Assembly: GCF_027922265.1 (NCBI RefSeq) | Contig: NZ_BSFI01000023.1 | Coordinates: forward strand, 224,808-288,807 | Direction: 5' to 3' | Origin: Hansschlegelia plantiphila | GTDB taxonomy: Bacteria > Pseudomonadota > Alphaproteobacteria > Rhizobiales > Methylopilaceae | DNA: 64,000 nucleotides | Shown here: piece by piece, positions 57,202 through 64,000 of the stretch | Layout of the letters: each line of letters opens with the position of its first letter | How positions within the stretch are numbered: the stretch's first letter is position 1 | Position numbers and translations under genes: made by a program | Notes under the pieces: model-generated | The model's database searches: none | Seen by the model: only the letters and a program-made list of their open reading frames with translations | Told to the model about the DNA's origin: nothing

Positions 57202-58818
57202 CTAGACCCGGCCTTCACCCGGCCTGTCGTTGCGGCCGACCCGGATGAAGTCGGCCGCGCGCTCGCCCACCATGATCGACGCCGCATTGGTGTTTCCGGA
57301 GGGGACCGAAGGCATCACCGAGGCGTCGGCGATCCGAAGGCCCGCCAGCCCGCGCATGCGGAGCCTGCCGTCGACGACCGCCATGTCGTCGGCCCCGATG
57401 CGGCAGGTTCCCGTCGGATGCAGGGCGCCCTGGGCGCGCCGCTTCACATAGGCGCGCCGGTCGTCGATCGTCCTGAGCGGGCGGCCGGGAAGCTGCTCGC
57501 GCTGGAGAAGCCCCGCCAGCGCCGGCTGCGCCATGATTTCCTGACCGACGCGCACGCCTTCCGCCATGCAGTCGAGATCATAGGACTCCGCGAGATAGTT
57601 CGGCGCGACGCGCGGGGCCTCGAACGGGTCGGCCGAGCGCAGCTCCACGAAGCCGCGGGAGCGCGGCCTCGTCTGACAGATGTTCAGAGTGCAGCCATAG
57701 CCGCTCGCGACGGGTTCGACGCCCTCCTCGACGCCGGTGCCCGGCAGGAAGTGATACTGGATGTCGGGATGGGGATCCGAGCGCTGGCCCCACCAGAACG
57801 CGCCGCCCTCGATCAGGTTCGAGCAGAGCGGCCCGCGGCCGAACAACGCCCACTGCAGGCCCGCCAGCGCCTTCCACCCGGCCTTCTTGTAGCGGTCGTA
57901 GCTGTGGGGGCCGTTCAGCTCATAGACGAGATACACGTCCATATGGTCCTGGAGCCCGCGTCCGACCCCCGGCAGGTCGTGGATGACGGGAACGCCGACC
58001 TTGCGCAGATGATCAGCCGGGCCGATTCCGGACGTCAGCAACAGGCGCGGCGAATTGATCGCGCCGGCCGAAAGCACCACCTCGCGCTCCGCCCGCGCAA
58101 TGACAGCGCGCCCGCCTTCGATATATTCCACGCCGACCGCCCGTCCGTTCTCGACCACGATGCGCGTCACGCGACGGCCCGTGAGAATTGTGAGATTCCG
58201 CCGCCTCCGCGCGGGTTTGAGATAAGTGGCGGCGGTGCTCGCGCGACGGCCGCCACGCGCGGTGATCTGGTAGAGCCCGCATCCCGTCTGGTCTCCGGCG
58301 TTGAAGTCGGCGGTGTAGGGGATGCCCGCCTCCTGACAGGCCCGCAGCCACGCCTTCGTCAGCGGATGAGGCGCCTGGGGAGCGGAGACCCAAAGCGGTC
58401 CGTCGACGCCGTGCGCCGCGTCCGAGAACGTGTCGTTGCTCTCCGCGCGCCTGAAATACGGCAGCACGTCGGCATAGGACCATCCTTCCGCGCCGCCGGC
58501 GCGCCACCCATCGTAGTCGGAAGGAATGCCCCGGACGTAGACCATGCCGTTGACGGAGCTGCCCCCGCCGAGCACCCGGGCCTGCACCATGGTCGGCGCC
58601 TCCGCTCCGCCGCCGGCGCCGTTCTCCGGCTCCCATGCGATGCGCTGCAGCATCGGGCCCGTCGCGGCCTTGTAGACCATGCCCGGGATACGAAGGACAG
58701 GCGATGCGTCCCTCGGCCCTTCTTCGAGGAGGAGGACGGATATGTCGGCGTCCTCCGACAGGCGGGCGGCCACGACGCAGCCGGCGGAGCCTCCGCCGAT
58801 GACGATGTAATCGAACAC
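57202..58818 (-). CDS. GMC-family oxidoreductase, copy 2
   Basis: 538 residues from GTG 58818, chosen because a perfect AAAGGAG precedes it; an ATG 14 codons upstream lacks this. FAD motif FDYIVIGGGSAGCVVAARL; GMC signatures LGGGSSVNGMVYVRGIPSDY and SAGAINSPRLLLTSGIGPAD; active-site histidine near LHPTGTCRIGADDMAVVDG. It closely parallels copy 1 at 44999 (same ligand-loop wording, e.g. NLTILTGRRVTRIV versus NLTILTGKPVIRIL), so both arose by duplication. The two copies bracket the island and may act on different alcohols or steps. Confidence 0.9.
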   Translation of the reverse strand: MFDYIVIGGGSAGCVVAARLSEDADISVLLLEEGPRDASPVLRIPGMVYKAATGPMLQRIAWEPENGAGGGAEAPTMVQARVLGGGSSVNGMVYVRGIPSDYDGWRAGGAEGWSYADVLPYFRRAESNDTFSDAAHGVDGPLWVSAPQAPHPLTKAWLRACQEAGIPYTADFNAGDQTGCGLYQITARGGRRASTAATYLKPARRRRNLTILTGRRVTRIVVENGRAVGVEYIEGGRAVIARAEREVVLSAGAINSPRLLLTSGIGPADHLRKVGVPVIHDLPGVGRGLQDHMDVYLVYELNGPHSYDRYKKAGWKALAGLQWALFGRGPLCSNLIEGGAFWWGQRSDPHPDIQYHFLPGTGVEEGVEPVASGYGCTLNICQTRPRSRGFVELRSADPFEAPRVAPNYLAESYDLDCMAEGVRVGQEIMAQPALAGLLQREQLPGRPLRTIDDRRAYVKRRAQGALHPTGTCRIGADDMAVVDGRLRMRGLAGLRIADASVMPSVPSGNTNAASIMVGERAADFIRVGRNDRPGEGRV

Positions 58819-58890
58819 GCGCGCTCCTTTGGAAGCTTCGCCGTGACGAACGGAACCCACGGTCCGCCTGCGAAGGGTCGGCGCGCCGGA

Positions 58891-58906
58891 AGCAAAATCC
58901 GGTCCC
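58891..58906 (-). promoter_or_regulatory. Weak sigma-54 promoter candidate for GMC copy 2
   Basis: Minus strand GGGACC-GGATT-TTGCT: the -12 half is perfect and GG/GC spacing is right, but the -24 half has three mismatches. Position (about 75 bases before GTG 58818) is plausible. Listed because neighbouring units carry stronger versions. Confidence 0.35.
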
Positions 58907-59042
58907 TCTCAAATCCCCATGGGCGATGGCGACGGTCGGGGAGCGCGCAGTTGGCCGCATGGGCCGCCGACAGCGCGACGCTAGGTGACCGGGATGAAGC
59001 GGGCGTCGCAGGTTTCAGAAGAGCAACAGGAGAACGCGAGAG

Positions 59043-61115
59043 TTGAGCGACAAGGACCAGGATTACGTCGGCTGGCTCGTCGAACAGTCCATGCTTTACA
59101 ACGCCAAGATGGCGGCGCGGCGCTATTCCGGCCACGGCCGGATGTGGCAGCGACCTTACGCCGAAGCCCGCCCCCGAGCGGCGATCGCGCGCGCATCGGT
59201 GTGGTTCACGGCGTATCCTGCGGCCGTCATCACGGCGCCCGGCCAGTCGGTGCTCCAGGCCCTGGGCGACGAACGCCTCTGGAGCGTGCTCTCGGCGATC
59301 GGGGTTCAGGGAATTCACACTGGACCGATGAAGCAGGCCGGCGGTCTGCAGGGCCGCGACCGAACGCCTTCGATCGACGGTAATTTCGACCGGTCGAGCT
59401 TCGAGATAGACGACAAGTTCGGCACGCAGGCGGATTTCGTCGCGATGAGCCGGATGGCGGCGGCGCACAACTGCGTGGTGATCGACGACGTAGTGCCCGC
59501 CCATACCGGAAAGGGCGCCGACTTCCGGCTCGCCGAGATGGGTCATCAGGACTACCCCGGCCTTTACCACATGGTGGAGATCCGGGAGGAGGACTGGGGC
59601 GTGCTGCCCGACCTTCTGGAAGGGCGCGACGCGGCGAACCTTCCCGCAGCGACCGTCGATCTGTTGAAGGAGAAGGGCTACCTGATCGGCCAGCTCCAGC
59701 GCGTGATCTTCTTCGAGCCGGGCGTGAAGGAGACCGACTGGAGCGCGACCGGAATCGTGGAGGGCGTCGACGGCGTTCGCCGCCGCTGGGTCTATCTTCA
59801 CTACTTCAAGGGGGGACAGCCCAGCCTGAACTGGCTGGACCCGAGCTTCGCGGCCCAGATCATGGTGGTGGGCGACGCGCTCCATTCGATCGACACGCTC
59901 GGCGCGGGGGGCCTGAGGCTCGACGCGAACGGGTTTCTCGGAGCGGAGCGCAGGGCGGGCCACGAGCCCGCATGGTCGGAGAGCCATCCGCTCTCTGTGG
60001 TCGGCAATCAGCTCGTCGCCGGAGCGGTGCGCAAGGCTGGGGCCTTCAGCTTTCAGGAGCTGAACCTCACCGTCGACGACATCGCGGCGATGTCCAAGGG
60101 CGGGGCGGACCTCTCCTACGATTTCATCACCCGGCCCGCCTATCACCATGCGCTGGCGACGGGAGACACCGAGTTTCTGCGGATGATGCTGCGGATGGTC
60201 CACGAGTTCGGGATCGATCCCGCCTCTCTGATCCATGCCCTGCAGAACCACGACGAGTTGACGCTCGAACTCGTCCACTTCTGGACCCTGCACGCCAATG
60301 ACGTCTACCTCTTCAAGGGGCAGAGCTGGCCGGGATCGATCCTGCGCGAGCATATCCGCGCGGAGATGTACGAGCGCCTTTCCGGAGAACATGCGCCCTA
60401 CAATCTGCGCTTCGTCACCAACGGCGTGGCCTGCACCACCGTCTCGATGATCGCAGCCGCTCTCGGCCTGCGCGATCTGCAGGCGCTCACGGACGACGAC
60501 AAGGCGCTGATCCAGCGCATTCACCTGCTGCTCGTCATGTACAACGCGTTTCAGCCGGGAGTGTTCGCTCTGTCGGGCTGGGACATGGTTGGGGCTCTCA
60601 CGCTTCCGCCGTCTGCGGTGGAGCACTTGATGGGCGAAGGCGACACGCGCTGGATCGAGCGCGGATCCTACGATCTGATCGGCTGCGACCCGGAGGCGGA
60701 GGCGTCCGGCGAGGGATTGCCGCGGGCGTCGACGCTTTACGGCCCGCTGCCCGAGCAGCTCGAAAACCCGAACTCGTTCGCAAGCCAGCTCAAGCGCCTG
60801 CTCGCCGTCCGTCAGGCTTACGGGGTCGCGTCGAGCCGCCAGCGCGCGATACCCGACGTTCTGGCCCCGTCTCTTCTGCTGATGGTCCACGATCTGCCGG
60901 CGGGCCGTGGCGTCCAGATAACGGCGCTGAATTTCGGACCCGAGCCCGTGGATGAGACTGTCGTTCTCCAGAACGTCGAACCCGGCCCGGTCGTGGACAT
61001 GATCAACGAGCGGGTCGAAGGCGATCTTTCGTCCGATGGACGCTTCAGCATCCGCCTGGACGCCTATGAAGGATTGTCGCTGCGGGTGGTCGGCGCGCTT
61101 CCGACAGTGGAATGA
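59043..61115 (+). CDS. GH13 enzyme related to trehalose synthase (TreS-like)
   Basis: 690 residues from TTG 59043. GH13 catalytic elements in order: VVIDDVVPAHTGKGADFR (region I), GLRLDANGFLGAERR (nucleophile aspartate), FQELNLTVDD (acid/base glutamate) and ALQNHDELTLEL (transition-state aspartate); NHDELTLE is characteristic of TreS-type enzymes. However, the first ~130 residues lack the usual TreS opening (DAVIYEV...DGIGDF) and the barrel contains long unfamiliar segments, so activity may differ from maltose-trehalose isomerisation. A beta-sandwich C-terminal domain follows (about 590-690). Located after the amine island, perhaps for compatible-solute metabolism. Confidence 0.75.
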   Translation: MSDKDQDYVGWLVEQSMLYNAKMAARRYSGHGRMWQRPYAEARPRAAIARASVWFTAYPAAVITAPGQSVLQALGDERLWSVLSAIGVQGIHTGPMKQAGGLQGRDRTPSIDGNFDRSSFEIDDKFGTQADFVAMSRMAAAHNCVVIDDVVPAHTGKGADFRLAEMGHQDYPGLYHMVEIREEDWGVLPDLLEGRDAANLPAATVDLLKEKGYLIGQLQRVIFFEPGVKETDWSATGIVEGVDGVRRRWVYLHYFKGGQPSLNWLDPSFAAQIMVVGDALHSIDTLGAGGLRLDANGFLGAERRAGHEPAWSESHPLSVVGNQLVAGAVRKAGAFSFQELNLTVDDIAAMSKGGADLSYDFITRPAYHHALATGDTEFLRMMLRMVHEFGIDPASLIHALQNHDELTLELVHFWTLHANDVYLFKGQSWPGSILREHIRAEMYERLSGEHAPYNLRFVTNGVACTTVSMIAAALGLRDLQALTDDDKALIQRIHLLLVMYNAFQPGVFALSGWDMVGALTLPPSAVEHLMGEGDTRWIERGSYDLIGCDPEAEASGEGLPRASTLYGPLPEQLENPNSFASQLKRLLAVRQAYGVASSRQRAIPDVLAPSLLLMVHDLPAGRGVQITALNFGPEPVDETVVLQNVEPGPVVDMINERVEGDLSSDGRFSIRLDAYEGLSLRVVGALPTVE

Positions 61116-61270
61116 CTGCGCCTGCCGCGGCGTCTATCGATTTAAACATCTCAATTCTCCGCCGTTGCAGTCGCAGAACAGAGACAGTCTCTCCGGTCTG
61201 AGCCGCGGCGCGAGAGCGTATGTCACTATAAGTCATTGATTTTAATGAAGATACCGATGACGTGCCGTGG

Positions 61271-61286
61271 TGGCACGGCCGTTGCG
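61271..61286 (+). promoter_or_regulatory. Strong sigma-54 promoter upstream of the TorF-family porin
   Basis: TGGCAC-GGCCG-TTGCG: complete -24 and TTGC with exact spacing. The -24 half is also part of a CGTGCC-N5-GGCACG hairpin (61261-61277). About 295 bases upstream of ATG 61593. Confidence 0.7.
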
Positions 61287-61510
61287 GTCCTGTTGGGCAC
61301 GCAACGGAGAACGCTTCGAGCCCAGCCACGCCCGACGACGACGCAATGCCTCGCAGGCCGCCGCAATTGCCGGTCTGCGAAGTGCTGTCGTATAAAAAGC
61401 CATTATATTTTTCAGGTCTGTTGAACAGTTAGATATTTCTAGCTGTAATTATGCATTCAATATTGGTTTCGTGATGTCTTATTGCAACACATGATTGAAC
61501 TATGAAATAA

Positions 61511-61527
61511 ATGATCTGACAGATCAT
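61511..61527. promoter_or_regulatory. Perfect 17-bp palindrome, possible operator
   Basis: ATGATCTG-A-CAGATCAT has eight-base arms around a single base. It lies 66 bases before the porin start in an AT-rich stretch. The TGATCTGACAGATCA form is reminiscent of GntR/FadR-type operators; no such regulator is encoded in the window. Confidence 0.5.
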
Positions 61528-61592
61528 GGACTTTTGTCTTATTTCTCTGAAAGATCGCCCCATCTTCAAGCGTTCAACTCGGGAACTGAATA

Positions 61593-62417
61593 ATGAAAAC
61601 GGGGTTTGCATCCATCGGGCTGGCCGCTGCGCTCGCCAGTTTTTCACTGACGGCGCCGGCTTGGGCGGCCGATATGCCTGAAGTCGCCGTGGCGGAGGCG
61701 GTGACCATGCCGCTCGACGTCGCCTTCGGCGTGAAGCTCGCGACCGACTACCTGACGCGCAGCGTCACCAACTCGCGGGGCAAGCCTGCGATCCAGGGCT
61801 ACGTCGAACTGCAGGCGTTCGATTGGGTGTACGCCGGCATCTGGTCGTCGAACGTGTCGTTCCCCGCCCGCCTCGGCCTGAGCGATCCGTCGTCCGAGAT
61901 CGATCTCTATGGCGGCGTCCGCCACACCTTCGGGGCGTTCACCTTCGACGCCGGCGCATATTGGTACTGGTACCCGGGCGAGCGGAGCTACCAGACCGAC
62001 TACTACGAGGTCTATACGAAGCCGAGCGTCATGATCGGCGATTGGCTGCAGCTCACCGGCACCGTGCTGGCGACGACGGACTTCGCGAATTCCGGCGCCA
62101 AGGCGCTTTACACAACCGCTTCGGCCAAGGTCACGGTGCCGAACTTCACCAACAATCCTGATCTCGGATTTTATACGTCCGGCGAGTTCGGCCGCCAGTA
62201 CGTCGGCACGACGAATGACGGGTTCAACGTTCCGAGCTACCTGCTCTGGAACGTCGGCGTCGGCATGACCTATAAGGCCGCGACAATCGACTTGCGCTAC
62301 GGCGGGAGCAACCTGAGCAAGAACGAATGCGTGGGCTACGCCGGCGCGCGCGGCTGGTGCGGCGATCGCTTCGTCGCGAGCATCTCGTTCGACACCTCGC
62401 TCAGCAAGTTGAAGTAA
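61593..62417 (+). CDS. TorF-family putative porin (TIGR02001 type)
   Basis: 274 residues. Signal peptide GFASIGLAAALASFSLTAPAWA with cleavage about residue 25. The mature part begins with the family block DVAFGVKLATDYLTRSVTNS, continues with GYVELQAFDWVYAGIWSSNV and DLYGGVRHTFGAFTFDAGAYW (split here at the turn), and ends in a beta-strand pattern of outer-membrane barrels. One cysteine pair near the end (NECVGYAGARGWCGDRF) could form a disulphide. Such proteins often lie near glnK/amtB genes in other proteobacteria, which agrees with the sigma-54 element upstream. Confidence 0.88.
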   Translation: MKTGFASIGLAAALASFSLTAPAWAADMPEVAVAEAVTMPLDVAFGVKLATDYLTRSVTNSRGKPAIQGYVELQAFDWVYAGIWSSNVSFPARLGLSDPSSEIDLYGGVRHTFGAFTFDAGAYWYWYPGERSYQTDYYEVYTKPSVMIGDWLQLTGTVLATTDFANSGAKALYTTASAKVTVPNFTNNPDLGFYTSGEFGRQYVGTTNDGFNVPSYLLWNVGVGMTYKAATIDLRYGGSNLSKNECVGYAGARGWCGDRFVASISFDTSLSKLK

Positions 62418-62540
62418 CGCTCAGCGACACTCGCTCGAGCGGACGGGCGGCTCTGCGCTTCTCCCCGAGGCGCAGGGCCGCCTTTCGATTCTGTCGGGCC
62501 AGTCCTCGGGCCCGGCGGAGATGTAGGACGCCATCGCCCG

Positions 62541-63779
62541 ATGCCCCGCAGAGCTGGATCTCCCGACCACAGTGGGCGGACCCGCCGCAGAAGCCGGCGT
62601 GAACCCTCCGACGGCGGGGCGCACCGACGGCGACTGCATTTCGCGCGCGTCGCGGTGGCCTCCTCCTTCTTCGTCGGCGGGGCCGGGTTGGGGGTCTGGG
62701 CCGCCAACATACCGTTGATAAAGGCGAGCCTGGCGTTGGACGAAGCCGGATTGGGCGTCGTGCTGATGGGCGTCGCAGTCGGATGCATCGCGGGCATGCC
62801 GTTGGCGGGGCTTCTCATTCCGAGACTCGGGCCGACGCGCGCGCTCACGACCGCGAGCGTCATGTTCGCCATAGCGCTGTGCGGGCCGCCGCTCGCGCCC
62901 TCCTTCGCCTCCTTGACCGGCGCTGCGTTTCTGCTCGGCGCCGCGTTCGGCGTCCTCGACGTCTCGATGAATTCTCACGCCGCGATGGTGGAGAAGGCGC
63001 TCGCGCGTCCGATCATGTCCTCGATCCATGCGTTTTTCAGCATCGGCGCGCTCACGGGCTCGGCTTTCGGGGCCGCGCTGATCTGGCTCGGGCTTGGGCC
63101 GCTGACGGGACTGATCTTGTCGTCCGGGGCGCTTCTGGCTCTGACAGCCGCAGCCGCGCCGCACATGGCGCTGCCAGGCGTCGCCGGTCAGAAGCCGGGG
63201 GACACGCAGATCTTCCGGCTTCCGACCTTGGCCGTGCTCGGCGTCGGAGCGCTGACCATCGCGGCCTTCGTCATCGAACTCGGCGTGATCGACTGGGGCG
63301 CGGTCCTCATGATTCAGGCGACCGGCGCATCGCCCGCATTCGCGGCTTTCGGCCTTGCGGCCTTCTCCGCCGCGATGGCGGTCGGCCGTCTGAGCGGCGA
63401 CTGGATGGTGGCCCGTGTCGGCCCCCTCGGCGCGGTCCGGCTTTCGGGCTTCGGTGGAGCGCTCGGGCTCATGATCGTCGCGGCGTCGTCGGCGTCCTGG
63501 ATCACGCTGACGGGCTTCGCGATTGCAGGCTTTACGATGGCGAACGTCGTTCCGGTGCTGTTTTCCTCGTCCGCGAGATTGCCGGGCGTCGCGCCGGCGG
63601 CAGGCGTCGCGATGGCGGTCACCATGGCCTATGGCGGAGGCCTGTTCGGTCCCCCGCTCATCGGCTTCGCCGCGAATGCGTTTGGAATTCAGTCGGCCTT
63701 TACGGTGCTCGCCGTCTGCGCGCTCGGCATCGCCGTCGCGGTGCGCCGCTTCATTCCGCCGGCGGCCTTTCTGCGATAG
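62541..63779 (+). CDS. MFS transporter
   Basis: Up to 412 residues, twelve membrane helices. The first ~33 codons after ATG 62541 are arginine rich and unlikely to be conserved; the family-like sequence begins FARVAVASSFFVGGAGLGVW, so a downstream GTG start near 62646-62655 is possible. MFS features: LVLMGVAVGCIAGMPLAGLL-like loop 2-3 region (GVVLMGVAVGCIAGMPLAGL) and LLGAAFGVLDVSMNSHAAMV, the latter typical of the YbjJ-like branch. Substrate unknown. 123 bases after the porin stop, same strand. Confidence 0.85.
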   Translation: MPRRAGSPDHSGRTRRRSRREPSDGGAHRRRLHFARVAVASSFFVGGAGLGVWAANIPLIKASLALDEAGLGVVLMGVAVGCIAGMPLAGLLIPRLGPTRALTTASVMFAIALCGPPLAPSFASLTGAAFLLGAAFGVLDVSMNSHAAMVEKALARPIMSSIHAFFSIGALTGSAFGAALIWLGLGPLTGLILSSGALLALTAAAAPHMALPGVAGQKPGDTQIFRLPTLAVLGVGALTIAAFVIELGVIDWGAVLMIQATGASPAFAAFGLAAFSAAMAVGRLSGDWMVARVGPLGAVRLSGFGGALGLMIVAASSASWITLTGFAIAGFTMANVVPVLFSSSARLPGVAPAAGVAMAVTMAYGGGLFGPPLIGFAANAFGIQSAFTVLAVCALGIAVAVRRFIPPAAFLR

Positions 63780-63875
63780 CGGACGTCGCCATCATGCGGT
63801 TCTGGCGATCCGTGAGACCGGCCCCAGCGCTCCGATGAGCGGGGCGCTGGAGCCGAGACCTGGAGCCCCTCGCGT

Positions 63876-64000
63876 TTAAGCGAGTTTCATGACGACGGCT
63901 TTTGTTTCGAGGTATGCGTCGACGTGGTGGAGTCCGGATTCGCGTCCGTATCCGCTGGCCTTGTAGCCTCCGAAGGGGACGGCGGGGTCGAGGCCGCCAT
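63876..64000 (-). CDS. Aldehyde dehydrogenase, C-terminal 41 codons (rest outside window)
   Basis: Reading the minus strand into the window edge gives GGLDPAVPFGGYKASGYGRE, then SGLHHVDAYLETKAVVMKLA and stop at 63876. PFGGYKxSGxGRExG is the C-terminal oligomerisation signature of the NAD(P)-dependent aldehyde dehydrogenase family. The start and active site are beyond base 64000. It converges with the MFS gene; a dyad at about 63822-63850 (CCAGCGC...GCGCTGG) lies between them. Confidence 0.88.
   Translation of the reverse strand, partial: GGLDPAVPFGGYKASGYGRESGLHHVDAYLETKAVVMKLA

Larger units (their letters stand above)
61116..61592. other. Long intergenic region before the TorF-family porin
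   Basis: 477 bases. The first half is GC-rich and contains the -24/-12 element at 61271. The second half (about 61390-61590) is markedly AT-rich, unlike almost everything else in the window, and carries a perfect 17-base palindrome at 61511. No coding frame with local codon use is seen. If the 61271 promoter is used, the porin mRNA leader would be near 295 bases; a sigma-70 promoter in the AT-rich part is the alternative. Confidence 0.6.

Overview
The window is GC-rich (strong G/C third-position bias, long antisense shadow frames) and densely coded on both strands. The gene content points to an alphaproteobacterium of the Hyphomicrobiales (Rhizobiales): a gstI-like gene divergent from glnII, rhizobial-type Aap permeases, ChoX, an HPP protein, an ELM1-family protein, NAD-formate dehydrogenase and a Caulobacter-like ceramide locus. 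A Methylopila/Hansschlegelia-like methylotroph is possible but is only a guess. I see no rRNA, tRNA, CRISPR array, IS element or prophage.

Region 1 (1-14740) begins with the 3' part of an ATP-dependent DNA ligase. It continues as an almost complete bacterial sphingolipid locus. A minus-strand, translationally coupled operon carries HIT protein, LptF-like, LptG-like, ceramide synthase (bCerS-like) and NTP transferase. A divergent plus-strand operon carries a CDP-alcohol phosphotransferase, a ceramide-kinase-like lipid kinase and a Tam41-like cytidylyltransferase. Serine palmitoyltransferase, its dedicated ACP, a fatty acyl-AMP/ACP ligase and an MsbA-like ABC exporter follow on the minus strand. 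A perfect TetR-type 21-bp palindrome lies upstream of acp-spt. Ceramide reductase (cerR) is not in the locus. Region 2 (15010-18738) holds three envelope glycan genes: ELM1 family, GT29-like, and a GT/methyltransferase-like fusion.

Region 3 (18750-27076) has two small conserved-looking proteins, lrgA/lrgB-type genes, an amino-acid ABC system (SBP plus two permeases, no ATPase gene), glutaminase, and the gstI/glnII pair with a -24/-12 (sigma-54) promoter. Region 4 (27165-35708) has a choline/betaine-type binding protein with a Rieske oxygenase and its reductase, a LuxR regulator, a hybrid sensor kinase with a near-identical PAS repeat, an SDR and an AraC regulator. Region 5 (35857-39376) looks like a molybdenum locus: Mop, TrmO, a TonB-dependent receptor and a ModE-type regulator. 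A near-consensus ModE box overlaps the receptor start. Region 6 (39419-43559) has an HPP protein, formate dehydrogenase with a LysR regulator, and an SMP-30-like secreted protein.

Region 7 (43712-61115) is an amine/alcohol catabolic island: PotABCD-type importer, class III aminotransferase, LLM flavin oxidoreductase, RidA, three types of FAD oxidoreductase including two paralogous GMC enzymes, class II aldolase, XRE-cupin regulator and a TreS-like GH13 enzyme. Sigma-54 type promoters lie in front of potD, the LLM gene and the aldolase, with a weaker match before the second GMC gene. Another strong match precedes a TorF-family porin (61593). With glnII, this suggests a nitrogen-responsive scavenging regulon with an unknown substrate. 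The window ends with an MFS transporter and the C-terminal 41 codons of an aldehyde dehydrogenase.
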